Below, piece after piece: positions 24,956 to 34,257 of a DNA stretch of 56,545 bases. Position numbers and translations under genes: made by a program. The notes beneath the pieces are model-generated. The model did no database searches and was not told the DNA's origin. It saw only the letters and a list, made by a program, of their open reading frames with translations. Position 1 is the stretch's first letter. Each line of letters begins with the position of its first letter. The DNA comes from Bacteroidota bacterium (GTDB lineage Bacteria; Bacteroidota; Bacteroidia; Bacteroidales; UBA7960), in NCBI GenBank assembly GCA_018335675.1, contig JAGXRQ010000060.1, positions 1-56,545 on the forward strand, written 5' to 3'.

Positions 24956-26044
24956 CTAAGCTGTGTAACTGTATTGTTGGTCTCTTAACACCGGCTCAAA
25001 CCCTGCGTCTAAAATAGTTTTCTTCATATCTTCAACACCCATGCGGTAATTAGCGCCGGCAGAAGAAACAACGTTTTCTTCAATCATAATACTACTCAAG
25101 TCATTTGCTCCTGAATGAAGACAAACCTGAGCAATTTCCCTTCCTACTGTTAGCCAGGAAGCCTGAATGTTGTCAATGTTATTAAGTACAAGTCTGCTAA
25201 TTGCAATAAGCCTTATATATTCATCAGGCCTGAATCCTGAAACAATTCCCAATCTTTTGTTTAAAATAGTCCCCTTGTGTTGAAATGGCCAAGGCGTAAA
25301 GCTTATAAATCCTTTGGAATTTGCTGGTTTAATTGCTTGAACATCTCTAATCTTAATTAAATGAATCAGCCTTTCTTCTAGGGTCTCAATATGGCCATAC
25401 ATCATTGTTGCGGAAGTTGTTATTTCAAGTTTATGTGCTATTTCCATTACATCTAGCCACTCTTGTGTATTGCACTTGCCTTTTGAAATAATATTTCTAA
25501 CTCTATCTGAAAGAATTTCTGCGCCTGCACCGGGTAAAGAATCTAACCCCGATTCTACCAAAATTCTCAAAACATTTTCATAACTAATTTTTTCAAGCTT
25601 TGCTAAGTGAACAATTTCAGGAGGACCAAGAGCATGAAGCTTAATGTTAGGATAATAAGATTTTATCGTTTTAAAAAGATCAGAATAAAAATTTATTCCA
25701 AGTTTTGGATGTAATCCTCCTTGCAATAGCAATTGATTGCCGCCAATTTTTTGTAGCTCGGCAATTTTGGTTCTATACTCTTCAATAGATGTTATGTAAG
25801 CGTTTTCAGATTTTGTTGAGGTGTAAAAATTGCAAAACAAACAGCCTGAGCAACAAACATTAGTAATATTGATATTTCTGTCTATAATCCAGGAAACTTT
25901 TCTGGGTATTGCTTTTATATTCCTTAGATTATGTGCTGCAGTCATCAATTCACCTAAAGATGCGTTATGCCATAATTCATTAGCATCATTAAGGGAAAGC
26001 ATTTCTCCATTTAACGATTTATTTATGATGATATTTATCTTCAT
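24956..26044 (-). CDS. mqnC: Cyclic dehypoxanthine futalosine synthase (menaquinone synthesis)
   Basis: Radical SAM enzyme that cyclises dehypoxanthine futalosine in the futalosine route to menaquinone. The 362-residue protein has the CxxxCxxC iron-sulfur motif at Cys64, Cys68 and Cys71 (NVCCSGCLFCNF), then GGNQLLLQGGLHPKLGI, HALGPPEI, GAGAEILSDRVR and TMMYGHIETLEERL. The LLQGGLHP and PWPFQ segments separate MqnC from its relative MqnE. It stands alone: no mqnA, mqnB, mqnD or mqnE gene is in the window. The start lies back to back with the aminopeptidase gene. It implies that this organism makes menaquinone by the futalosine path rather than by MenFDHCEB. Confidence 0.92.
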   Translation of the reverse strand: MKINIIINKSLNGEMLSLNDANELWHNASLGELMTAAHNLRNIKAIPRKVSWIIDRNINITNVCCSGCLFCNFYTSTKSENAYITSIEEYRTKIAELQKIGGNQLLLQGGLHPKLGINFYSDLFKTIKSYYPNIKLHALGPPEIVHLAKLEKISYENVLRILVESGLDSLPGAGAEILSDRVRNIISKGKCNTQEWLDVMEIAHKLEITTSATMMYGHIETLEERLIHLIKIRDVQAIKPANSKGFISFTPWPFQHKGTILNKRLGIVSGFRPDEYIRLIAISRLVLNNIDNIQASWLTVGREIAQVCLHSGANDLSSIMIEENVVSSAGANYRMGVEDMKKTILDAGFEPVLRDQQYSYTA

Positions 26045-26089
26045 TTAAAAACAGTTTATCTGATTACTTACGACTGCCAACTATTTTTG

Positions 26090-26097
26090 TACATTTG
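26090..26097 (+). promoter_or_regulatory. Promoter -7 element of the aminopeptidase gene
   Basis: TACATTTG (followed by C) is a textbook Bacteroidota -7 hexamer region. A second match, TATTTTTG, is at 26082-26089. No exact -33 is seen. The start codon at 26114 would leave a leader of only about a dozen bases. Confidence 0.5.
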
Positions 26098-26113
26098 CAA
26101 AAATTTTTCACAT

Positions 26114-27562
26114 ATGAACCTACAATTAAACAAAATTAAGCAATTACCTTCAAATCAAAACACCCTATACTTTGTCAATAATCCAAAAGAAATTGAAAAG
26201 TGTGGAATTGATAAAAAAGAAGCAGCTTTTATTACAAAGAAGTACCCAAAGGAAAAAGTTGAAACCTTTTATATCAACAGATATGGATACTGGATTGTTT
26301 TGGTTATAATTCCTGAAAAAAATAAAATTGAAAGTTTTGTAATGAATGAATACTTGAGAAAGGAAGGGCATAAGGTCTCTGAATTTCTTAAGAAGAATAA
26401 AGAAACTTTAATAAATATTGTTGGAGGAAAAACGTCTAAAGATTCAATACTCGCACTTGCTGAAGGAATTATTCTGTCAGCGTATTCATTTAAAAAATAT
26501 AAAACAAAGGATAAGAAAGCTGAACTATCAAAAGTTTCGGTTTTTCATAATGAGATTTCAGCAAATGAATTGAAAGAGCTTTCCAATTTAGCTGAGTCTG
26601 TTTTTATTTGTCGTGATTTGGTTAACGAGCCCGGTGCATCGCTAAACGCGTCGCTTCTAGCCTCAACTTTCAAAGAGGAATGTTTAAAGGCTGGCATAAA
26701 GGTAGAGGTGTTAGGTAAGTCTAAAATAAAGACTCTAAAAATGGGAGGGTTGCTGGGTGTAAATCAGGGCAGTTTTAATGAACCGACATTCACTATTGCT
26801 GAGTGGAAACCTAGCGGTGCCGTAAATAAAAAGCCTATTGTTTTGGTTGGTAAAGGTATAACTTTCGATACAGGTGGTCTAAGTCTGAAGCCGGCTCAAT
26901 ATATGGAGGGCATGAAGAGTGATATGGCCGGTGCAGCAGCAGTTTTCGGCTGTTTAAGAGCATTAGCCCTAAACAACATTAAATTGCATGTAATAGGTTT
27001 AATGCCCGCAACAGATAATATTCCTGGTCAGAAAGCATTGGCTCCAGGAGATGTTATTACCATGGCAAATGGCAAAACAGTTGAAGTTCTTAATACCGAT
27101 GCAGAAGGACGTCTAATTCTGGCCGACGCCTTGTCCTATGCTGAAAGATTTAAGCCCGAATTAGTTATTGATATTGCAACTCTTACGGGTTCAGCCTCGG
27201 CTGCTATTGGAAAATATGGCATTGTTGGCATGCAGCATAATGCGAAAAAGCATATCGATAATCTGATTAAATCTGGATTTGATGTTTACGAAAGAATAGT
27301 TGAATTTCCGCTTTGGGAAGAATATGACAAAGAAATTGAGTCTGACATTGCAGATATAAAAAACATAGGCACTTCTAGAAATGCCGGTGCAATTACAGCC
27401 GGTGCTTTCTTAAAACATTTTGTTTCCTACCCTTGGATTCATCTTGATATTGCCGGAATGGGGTTTATGGATGGCACTGAAAGTTATCTTGGGAAAGGCG
27501 GAACAGCTATTGGAGTAAGATTGTTATACAACTATTTTAAAAACAAAATGAGCCAAAAATAA
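26114..27562 (+). CDS. pepA: Leucyl aminopeptidase, M17 family
   Basis: Cytosolic two-metal aminopeptidase that removes N-terminal residues from peptides. The 482-residue product has the M17 catalytic motifs VGKGITFDTGGLSLKP, MKSDMAGAAAV and NTDAEGRLILADAL, which supply the zinc ligands and the catalytic Lys and Arg. The ATG at 26114 is chosen because a promoter-like element covers the only upstream alternative (26087). The N-terminal domain is poorly conserved, as is normal. The gene lies 79 bases before pdxA. It may recycle peptides brought in by the uptake systems upstream, but this is inference. Confidence 0.93.
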   Translation: MNLQLNKIKQLPSNQNTLYFVNNPKEIEKCGIDKKEAAFITKKYPKEKVETFYINRYGYWIVLVIIPEKNKIESFVMNEYLRKEGHKVSEFLKKNKETLINIVGGKTSKDSILALAEGIILSAYSFKKYKTKDKKAELSKVSVFHNEISANELKELSNLAESVFICRDLVNEPGASLNASLLASTFKEECLKAGIKVEVLGKSKIKTLKMGGLLGVNQGSFNEPTFTIAEWKPSGAVNKKPIVLVGKGITFDTGGLSLKPAQYMEGMKSDMAGAAAVFGCLRALALNNIKLHVIGLMPATDNIPGQKALAPGDVITMANGKTVEVLNTDAEGRLILADALSYAERFKPELVIDIATLTGSASAAIGKYGIVGMQHNAKKHIDNLIKSGFDVYERIVEFPLWEEYDKEIESDIADIKNIGTSRNAGAITAGAFLKHFVSYPWIHLDIAGMGFMDGTESYLGKGGTAIGVRLLYNYFKNKMSQK

Positions 27563-27641
27563 TAGATTCTGCTCATTTTAAATTAAATTTGTAATTCTGA
27601 TTTTCTAAGCAAATTATTCTAATTATCAAATAGATAAAACA

Positions 27642-28799
27642 ATGATTGAACACGAAGACGACATCCTGAATGATGATAGCTCTCAAAATATAATTAATTC
27701 AACTCGGGTAGGTATTACTCATGGAGATGTTAATGGAATAGGTTATGAGGTTATTATAAAAACTCTGGCTGATATAAGGGTTATGGATTTCTTTACACCC
27801 GTTGTATATGGTTCTTCGAAAGTTGCATCTTATCATAGAAAAACATTAAGCGCAAGTGATTTTACTTTTAATATCATTAAAAGTGCAGATCAGGCTAAAG
27901 ATAATAAACCAAACCTTGTGAACGTTTATCATCAAGAGATTAAGATTGACCTTGGAGAGAGCACCGAAATTGCCGGACAAGTTGCTTATATGGCACTTGA
28001 ATCTGCTATAGAAGATTTAAAGAAAGGACATCTTGAGGCGTTGGTTACTGCACCTATTAATAAGCAGAATATTCAAAGTGCTGACTTTAAATTTCCCGGA
28101 CATACTGAGTATCTGGCTAAGAAATTTGGCGTTAACGAGCCTCTTATGCTTATGGTAAGTAATAATGTTAGAATAGGCGTTATTACAGGTCATGTGGCTC
28201 TTAAGGATGTTCCGAATATTATAACTGAAGAACTTATCTTGAGAAAAATCCGAGTGCTTAATCAATCTCTAAAACAGGATTTTGGCATTCAAAGACCAAA
28301 AATTGCAGTGTTGGGGCTGAATCCTCATGCAGGTGATAAAGGAATTCTTGGGATGGAAGAGATAAATATAATTACTCCGGCTATTAATAAGGCTTTTGAT
28401 GAAGGAATTTTAGCATTTGGCCCTTATCCTGCTGATGGTTTTTTTGGGTCTTCAACATTTAAGGAATTTGAAGGAATACTCGCAATGTATCACGACCAAG
28501 GCTTGATACCTTTTAAAACTCTTGCTTTTAAAAGTGGTGTGAATTTTACCGCCGGCTTGCCAGTTGTTAGAACTTCTCCTGCGCATGGAACTGCATACGA
28601 AATTGCAGGAAAGAACATGGCCTCGCCTGATGCTTTCAGAGAGTCAGTTTACTTGGCTTTGGATATTGTTAAGAATAGAAAGATATACGAAGAAATAAAT
28701 TCAAATCCTCTCAAAGCTTCATCTAAATTTGACGGGGATGATGATTCTGACAAACTAGACCTGAATTTGCTATCAGAGGCCGACGACAGTAAACTGTAA
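27642..28799 (+). CDS. pdxA: 4-hydroxythreonine-4-phosphate dehydrogenase
   Basis: NAD-dependent oxidation and decarboxylation step of the DXP-dependent route to pyridoxal phosphate. Motifs: GITHGDVNGIGYEVIIKTL at the start of the fold, LVTAPINKQNI, FPGHTEYLAKKF and MYHDQGLIPFK, which supply metal-binding histidines, and TSPAHGTAYEIAGK. The 385-residue protein carries about 15 extra N-terminal residues and an acidic C-terminal tail of about 40 residues (with GDDDSDKLDLNL) beyond the family core. It is followed after 13 bases by the PLP-dependent murF-alr gene, so cofactor supply and cofactor user are in one transcript. Confidence 0.93.
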   Translation: MIEHEDDILNDDSSQNIINSTRVGITHGDVNGIGYEVIIKTLADIRVMDFFTPVVYGSSKVASYHRKTLSASDFTFNIIKSADQAKDNKPNLVNVYHQEIKIDLGESTEIAGQVAYMALESAIEDLKKGHLEALVTAPINKQNIQSADFKFPGHTEYLAKKFGVNEPLMLMVSNNVRIGVITGHVALKDVPNIITEELILRKIRVLNQSLKQDFGIQRPKIAVLGLNPHAGDKGILGMEEINIITPAINKAFDEGILAFGPYPADGFFGSSTFKEFEGILAMYHDQGLIPFKTLAFKSGVNFTAGLPVVRTSPAHGTAYEIAGKNMASPDAFRESVYLALDIVKNRKIYEEINSNPLKASSKFDGDDDSDKLDLNLLSEADDSKL

Positions 28800-28812
28800 T
28801 TTGTAAATCACT

Positions 28813-31320
28813 ATGACATATTTTTCCGGCTGCTTTTCAGGAGAAATAATGGCATCTATATCCGGTAAGGTATGGGGTGAGAATTTTTCTGAAAGGTTAA
28901 TCAAGCATCTTTTAATTGATAGCCGCACGCTGGTGGTCCCGGAATCAAGCATATTTTTTGCAATCCGAACTCCCAATAATAATGGGCATAAGTTTATAAA
29001 TGAATTATATCTAAAAGGTGTTAGGGTTTTTGTTATCTCCGAAGATCCTCAGTTTTATTCAGACAGATTTCAGGATGCTGTTTTTATTTTTGTTGAAAAC
29101 ACTCTTACTGCATTACAAAAACTTACTGCAAATCATAGAAATAAGTTTTCATACCCTTTGCTGGCTATTACAGGCAGTAATGGAAAAACTATTGTTAAAG
29201 AATGGTTGTTCCAAATGCTTTACGATTCTGTAAAAGTAGTCAGGAGCCCTAAAAGTTACAACTCTCAAATAGGAGTTCCTTTATCAGTCTGGCAAATGGA
29301 CGAAGGGTTTGATATTGGGATATTTGAAGCCGGCATTTCAGCCATTAATGAAATGGAAAATTTGAAGGATATTCTTAACCCCGATTATGGAATATTTACG
29401 AATATTGGTCCGGCTCATGATGAGGGGTTTGCTAATATTCAGGAAAAAATTTGGGAAAAACTTAAGCTGTTTACAAATGTAAAAGAGCTTATTTATTGCG
29501 CTGATTACAAGGAGCTTAATGAGGAAATCAATAAGTGGTCTGTTAATCACCCTAATGTTAAATTAATTCCTTGGTCAAAAAGCAATACTGAGTATAATGC
29601 TTATATAATTAAATCTGATTTAATCAATGAGGGTTTGAGGGTTGATTTTTTTATTAATAATGAAATAATAAAATTTACAATTCCTTTTTGCGATGCAATT
29701 TCGCTTGAGAATGCTTTGCATTGTGTTGTGTTTTTATTTTTAAGAGGTTATTCGGGTGATTGGATTTTTGAGAAAACAACATCTTTGCAATCTGTAGCTA
29801 TGAGGATGGAGCTGAGGCAGGGAATAAATCAGTGCAGCATTGTTAATGATTCATATAATTCGGATTTACATTCATTATCTATTGCGTTGGACTTTCTTTC
29901 GGCACAGGTTCAACATCCGAAAAAATGTTTGATATTGTCTGATATTTTACAGACAGGAATTCCGGAAGATTTATTATACGAGCAAGTTGCAACTCTTCTA
30001 AAGTCTAAAAAGGTTGATAAACTTATTGGTATTGGTCCTGCAATAAACAGACAGTCATCAAAGTTTAGTATTCCTTGTGAGTTATACCCCGATACTGAAT
30101 CATTTTTGCAAAGCTTTAAGTTTTCAGAGTTATTTAATGAGGCAATTCTTATAAAAGGTGCAAGAGCATTTGGTTTTGAAAGAATTAGCAATTTTATTCA
30201 ACAAAAAGACCATCAAACAATATTAGAAATTAATCTGGATGCATTGGTTCATAATCTGAAAGTTTATAAATCGCTCATTTCTAGTCAGACCAAAGTTATG
30301 GCAATGGTGAAAGCGTTTTCATACGGTAGTGGCAGCTATGAAATAGCATCATTGTTGTCTAGACATCAGTGCGATTACCTCGCTGTTGCTTATGCAGATG
30401 AAGGTAAGGAGCTGAGGAATAATGGAATTACATTGCCAATTATGGTGATGAATCCTGAGATACAAAGTTTTGATATTTTACACTATCATAATCTTCAACC
30501 AGAAATATACAGTATTAGTCTTTTTGAAAGAATTGCAAGAAGTTCAAAGTTGTTTCTGGGAATTTCAGAAATAAATCCTTTCCTTGTACATGTAAAGCTA
30601 GACACAGGAATGCACAGGCTAGGTATATTGCAGGAAGATATTTTTGAGTTTTTAGATTTAGCTAAGAAAAACCCTCATATAAAGATAGTTTCAGTTTTTT
30701 CTCATCTTGCCGCAAGTGATATTCAACAATTCGATGATTTTACCAGAAATCAGATTAATGTATTTAAGCAAATGGCTGAGACAATCGAACAAGTAATAGG
30801 ATATGGGGTGTTGAAGCATATTTGCAATTCTTCAGCTATAAGCAGGTTTCCTGAGGCTCATTTCGACATGGTGAGGTTAGGAATTGGTTTGTATGGGTTT
30901 GATAATCATGATAAAATAATGTCGTTGCTTAAAAATGTCAGTTCATTCAAGTCTGTTGTATCTCAAGTGAAAAAAATCAAAGCCGGCGAAAGCATAGGAT
31001 ATTCAAGAGCTGCAGTGGCCGAAAGTGATTTAGAGATTGCAATTATTCCTGTCGGGTATGCTGATGGCCTAGGCAGGAGACTAAGTAATGGCAAGGGTTC
31101 ACTGCTTTTAAAGGGTAAACTTGCTCCAATAATCGGCAATATAAGCATGGATATGTGTTCTGTAAATGTAACAGGTCTAAATGTTGAAGAAGGAGATGAG
31201 GTGGTGATTTTTAATGATGATTTACCAATTACTAAATTAGCTGAGGATCTTGAAACAATTCCCTACGAAATACTAACATCAGTATCTCACAGGGTGAAAA
31301 GAATATATTTCAGAGAGTAA
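28813..31320 (+). CDS. murF-alr: Bifunctional MurF-like ligase / alanine racemase
   Basis: Fusion of two peptidoglycan enzymes. Residues 1-460 are a MurF (UDP-MurNAc-tripeptide:D-Ala-D-Ala ligase) with the ATP motif ITGSNGKT at 119-126. Residues about 465-835 are a fold-III PLP alanine racemase: Lys500 in AMVKAFSYGSG is the expected Schiff-base lysine, and Tyr730 in IGYSRAAVAES the opposite catalytic tyrosine; PVGYADGLGRRL and GNISMDMCSVNV complete the signature. The ATG at 28813 gives the family N-terminus; an internal ATG at 28849 is less likely. This fusion is known in Bacteroidota. Whether the MurF half is fully active, or another MurF exists elsewhere, cannot be told here. Its 3' end overlaps the convergent amidotransferase gene by 11 bases. 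Confidence 0.93.
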   Translation: MTYFSGCFSGEIMASISGKVWGENFSERLIKHLLIDSRTLVVPESSIFFAIRTPNNNGHKFINELYLKGVRVFVISEDPQFYSDRFQDAVFIFVENTLTALQKLTANHRNKFSYPLLAITGSNGKTIVKEWLFQMLYDSVKVVRSPKSYNSQIGVPLSVWQMDEGFDIGIFEAGISAINEMENLKDILNPDYGIFTNIGPAHDEGFANIQEKIWEKLKLFTNVKELIYCADYKELNEEINKWSVNHPNVKLIPWSKSNTEYNAYIIKSDLINEGLRVDFFINNEIIKFTIPFCDAISLENALHCVVFLFLRGYSGDWIFEKTTSLQSVAMRMELRQGINQCSIVNDSYNSDLHSLSIALDFLSAQVQHPKKCLILSDILQTGIPEDLLYEQVATLLKSKKVDKLIGIGPAINRQSSKFSIPCELYPDTESFLQSFKFSELFNEAILIKGARAFGFERISNFIQQKDHQTILEINLDALVHNLKVYKSLISSQTKVMAMVKAFSYGSGSYEIASLLSRHQCDYLAVAYADEGKELRNNGITLPIMVMNPEIQSFDILHYHNLQPEIYSISLFERIARSSKLFLGISEINPFLVHVKLDTGMHRLGILQEDIFEFLDLAKKNPHIKIVSVFSHLAASDIQQFDDFTRNQINVFKQMAETIEQVIGYGVLKHICNSSAISRFPEAHFDMVRLGIGLYGFDNHDKIMSLLKNVSSFKSVVSQVKKIKAGESIGYSRAAVAESDLEIAIIPVGYADGLGRRLSNGKGSLLLKGKLAPIIGNISMDMCSVNVTGLNVEEGDEVVIFNDDLPITKLAEDLETIPYEILTSVSHRVKRIYFRE

Positions 31321-31891
31321 TATCATTCACCCAGTTTTTTAATATCTGCTTTCCATATTGATTAAGAATACTTTCAGGATGAAATTGAACTCCTTTTACC
31401 GGATAATATTTGTGCCTAATTGCTGCAATTAAACCCAGTTTATCTTTAGCAATAATTTCAAGACACTGGGGGAAATCTCTTTCATCAATTACCCATGAGT
31501 GATATCTTGCTGTTTCAAAGCTTTCCGGACAGTTAGCAAAAAGATTATCTTTGGCAATTATATAAGTATCAATTGCCATGCCATGTATCACTTGCTCAAG
31601 ATTTTTTAATTTTCCCCGATACACTTCTCCAATAGCTTGATGCCCGAGGCAAACTCCCAGAATGCTTTTGGTTTGCCCATATTTTGCAATTGTTTCGCAT
31701 GTTATTCCGGCATCTTTAGGTAATCCCGGGCCCGGACTAATCACAATTTTATCAAAAAGTGCAATCTCATTTATATTTATCTCATCGTTTCTTTTTACCT
31801 TTAAAGACCATTTATTTGATATAACTGCCTCAATCATGTGATAAAGGTTGTAGGTAAACGAATCGTAATTGTCAATAATCAGTATTTTCAT
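31310..31891 (-). CDS. pabA: Glutamine amidotransferase of anthranilate or aminodeoxychorismate synthase
   Basis: Class I glutaminase (193 residues) that hands ammonia to a chorismate-amidating partner for folate (PabB) or tryptophan (TrpE) synthesis. The start IIDNYDSFTYNL, the oxyanion segment SPGPGLPKDAG, the nucleophile Cys81 in GVCLGHQ and the His171/Glu173 pair in FHPES are all intact. No pabB, trpE or other tryptophan gene lies nearby, which slightly favours the folate role, but TrpG/PabA proteins are often shared. CAAAATTA at 31913-31920 (TAATTTTG on the minus strand) may be its -7 element. Confidence 0.88.
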   Translation of the reverse strand: MKILIIDNYDSFTYNLYHMIEAVISNKWSLKVKRNDEININEIALFDKIVISPGPGLPKDAGITCETIAKYGQTKSILGVCLGHQAIGEVYRGKLKNLEQVIHGMAIDTYIIAKDNLFANCPESFETARYHSWVIDERDFPQCLEIIAKDKLGLIAAIRHKYYPVKGVQFHPESILNQYGKQILKNWVNDITL

Positions 31892-31964
31892 CTATGATTT
31901 GCAAAACATCATCAAAATTAACATTAAAACTAAATTTTTTTACTAACTAATAATTAATTCAGAT

Positions 31965-32342
31965 ATGAAAAAGATAATTAATACACCCAAAGCCCCAAAG
32001 CCTATTGGCCCATATAATCAGGCTGTAATGACAAACAATATGCTTTTTGTTTCCGGACAGGTTCCAATAAATCCTGCTACTGGCGAGTGGGCAAAAAATG
32101 ATGTTTCTGAGCAAACCAGACAAGTAATGGAAAATATTAAAGAAATTTTAAAGGCAGCCGGTATGGACTTTTCGAATGTTGTAAAGTGCAGTATTTTTAT
32201 TACCAGCATGAAAAACTTTCCTATTATAAATGAGGTTTATGGAAAATACTTCTCCGAAGATCACCCGGCTCGTGAAACAGTTGAAGTTGCTGGATTGCCT
32301 CTAGGAGTGGATGTAGAGATAAGTTGCATAGCAACAATGTAA
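31965..32342 (+). CDS. ridA: RidA family reactive imine/enamine deaminase
   Basis: Small trimeric enzyme that hydrolyses 2-aminoacrylate and other reactive imines released by PLP enzymes. The 125-residue protein has the full family pattern: INTPKAPKPIGPYNQAV, FVSGQVPINPATGE, VVKCSIFI and the C-terminal HPARETVEVAGLPLGVDVEI with the carboxylate-binding arginine. It is divergent from the amidotransferase gene across 73 bases. A leader segment ACTAACTAATAA lies about 12 bases before the ATG and resembles the ATTAACTAAAA leaders of other genes here. Confidence 0.95.
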   Translation: MKKIINTPKAPKPIGPYNQAVMTNNMLFVSGQVPINPATGEWAKNDVSEQTRQVMENIKEILKAAGMDFSNVVKCSIFITSMKNFPIINEVYGKYFSEDHPARETVEVAGLPLGVDVEISCIATM

Positions 32343-32466
32343 AGAGAACAAACGATCATTTAAAATAACGAATGTCTGGTGTGGATAATAATTATGTTTG
32401 TCCATATTATTTGTTTTTTTATTTGCATATATTTTTATTTTGTGTTTTTATAATGTAAAAAATAAT

Positions 32467-32474
32467 TAGTTTTG
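32467..32474 (+). promoter_or_regulatory. Candidate promoter -7 element of comM
   Basis: TAGTTTTG followed by C matches TAnnTTTG 35 bases before the start codon. The nearest upstream TTTTG ends 24 bases away, a little far for the usual spacing. Confidence 0.4.
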
Positions 32475-32508
32475 CATATTTTTATACTAAACGCAAATTA
32501 AATAGGAT

Positions 32509-34050
32509 ATGCTTACAAAAACATACGGCAGCGCTGTTCATGGTATTTCAGCAACTACAATAACTGTTGAGGTTGATGTTGCTCAAGGTGTGAATTTCTT
32601 TATGGTAGGATTACCGGATAGCGCGGTAAAGGAAAGTCATCATAGAATTGATGCCGCATTAAAGCACAACGGATTTAAAATTCCCGGAAAGAAAATCGTG
32701 GTTAATATGGCTCCGGCCGATATTAGAAAAGAGGGGTCGGCTTATGACCTCACTATTGCTATCGGAATACTTGCCGCAAGTGAACAGATTAAATCTGAAA
32801 ATGTAAGCAACTTCATTATAATGGGAGAGCTTTCATTAGATGGAACATTAAAACCAATTAAGGGAGCATTACCAATTGCAATTAAAGCTAGAAAACAAGG
32901 GTTTAAAGGTATTGTGCTTCCGAAGGTAAATGCTAGAGAGGCTGCTGTTGTTGCGGAAATTGAAGTTTATGGAGCAGAAAATATTAAACAAGTTATCGAC
33001 TTTTTTAACGGTGATGAAACTCTTGAAAGAGTTATTGTAAACACAAGAGAAGAATTTTATTCCAGATTAAATGATTATGAATATGATTTTTCTGATGTAA
33101 AAGGTCAGGAAAATATAAAAAGAGCATTTGAAGTTGCTGCTGCCGGTGGTCATAATATTATCATGATTGGACCTCCCGGTGCGGGAAAGACCATGCTGGC
33201 TAAGCGACTGCCGGGGATTTTACCACCACCCACTTTAAATGAAGCTTTGGAAACAACGAAAATTCATAGTGTCGCAGGAAGGCTAGAAGGTAATACGTCT
33301 CTTTTGCCTGTTCGTCCTTTCCGCTCTCCTCATCACACTATCAGCGATGTCGCGCTGGTAGGAGGGGGGTCTTTTCCTCAACCCGGAGAAATATCTTTAG
33401 CACACAATGGAGTGCTTTTTCTTGATGAGCTACCTGAGTTTAAACGAACTGTTTTGGAAGTGCTTCGTCAACCATTGGAAGAAAGGGTTATTACTGTCAG
33501 TCGGGCGAAGTTCTCAATTGAATACCCTGCAAGCTTTATGCTTGTAGCATCTATGAATCCTTGTCCTTGTGGGTATTACAATCATCCGGAGAAAAAGTGT
33601 GTTTGCCCTCCGGGTATGGTTCAAAAATATCTTAACAGAATATCAGGGCCTTTGTTAGATAGAATTGACATTCATATTGAGGTTACTCCTGTGCCATTCA
33701 AAGAATTGAGCAACTTTAAGCAAAGCGAGAATAACGAGTCTATAAGAACCAGAGTTATTGAAGCCAGAGAAATTCAGGCTAAAAGATTTGAGCAGCATAA
33801 GGGAATTTATTGCAATGCCCAAATGACTTCAAAACTTTTAAGGGAGGTTTGTCAGATAGACACCGCAGGCAGTTTGCTGCTAAAAACCGCAATGGAAAGA
33901 CTCGATCTTTCTGCAAGGGCATACGACAGAATTTTAAAAGTTTCACGAACAATTGCAGATATTGAAAAAAGTGAAAATATAAAACCGGAGCATCTTGCCG
34001 AAGCTATTCATTACAGAAGTCTTGACCGCGGAAGCTGGGCAGGCACATAA
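32509..34050 (+). CDS. comM: ComM/YifB-family Mg-chelatase-like AAA+ ATPase
   Basis: Hexameric helicase-like ATPase. In naturally competent bacteria ComM drives branch migration when incoming DNA is recombined. The 513-residue protein has an N-terminal Lon-like fold ([27 protein letters not shown]), the AAA+ core with Walker A GPPGAGKT near residue 221, FLDELPEF as Walker B, a cysteine cluster ([19 protein letters not shown]) of zinc-finger type, and the C-terminal [20 protein letters not shown] helical domain. Full length. An 11-bp repeat array starts within a few bases of the stop codon. Whether this organism is competent is not shown. Confidence 0.93.
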   Translation: MLTKTYGSAVHGISATTITVEVDVAQGVNFFMVGLPDSAVKESHHRIDAALKHNGFKIPGKKIVVNMAPADIRKEGSAYDLTIAIGILAASEQIKSENVSNFIIMGELSLDGTLKPIKGALPIAIKARKQGFKGIVLPKVNAREAAVVAEIEVYGAENIKQVIDFFNGDETLERVIVNTREEFYSRLNDYEYDFSDVKGQENIKRAFEVAAAGGHNIIMIGPPGAGKTMLAKRLPGILPPPTLNEALETTKIHSVAGRLEGNTSLLPVRPFRSPHHTISDVALVGGGSFPQPGEISLAHNGVLFLDELPEFKRTVLEVLRQPLEERVITVSRAKFSIEYPASFMLVASMNPCPCGYYNHPEKKCVCPPGMVQKYLNRISGPLLDRIDIHIEVTPVPFKELSNFKQSENNESIRTRVIEAREIQAKRFEQHKGIYCNAQMTSKLLREVCQIDTAGSLLLKTAMERLDLSARAYDRILKVSRTIADIEKSENIKPEHLAEAIHYRSLDRGSWAGT

Positions 34051-34052
34051 TA

Positions 34053-34110
34053 CCCTGTCACTCTCCTGTCACTCTCCTGTCACCTTTTCCTGTAACTTTT
34101 CTGTCCCCTT
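34053..34110. repeat. 11-bp degenerate tandem array after comM
   Basis: About five head-to-tail units of the CCTGTCACTCT type (the first three exactly 11 bp, later ones 11-12 bp with TGTAACTTTT variants). The same motif family occurs at 6391-6478 and 53431-53500. It begins two bases after the comM stop. Confidence 0.85.
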
Positions 34111-34186
34111 CTTACCATCCTAAAAATAGTATATATTAACAATAAAATCTCGGTACTTTACCGCCGAATGGTTTTAAAAATATTAC

Positions 34187-34194
34187 TACATTTG
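34187..34194 (+). promoter_or_regulatory. Promoter -7 element of glyA
   Basis: TACATTTG followed by C, the same octamer as before the aminopeptidase gene, about 64 bases before the glyA start. No clear -33 element is present. Confidence 0.45.
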
Positions 34195-34257
34195 CGTTTT
34201 AGGTACTATTGTACATTGAACTTTATTACAAAAAAAATCAGATAAAATCCTTAAAAA

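Noticed and set aside
34051-34257. Possible glycine riboswitch before glyA
   Set aside because: The region holds an 11-bp array and a promoter; no conserved riboswitch core is visible.
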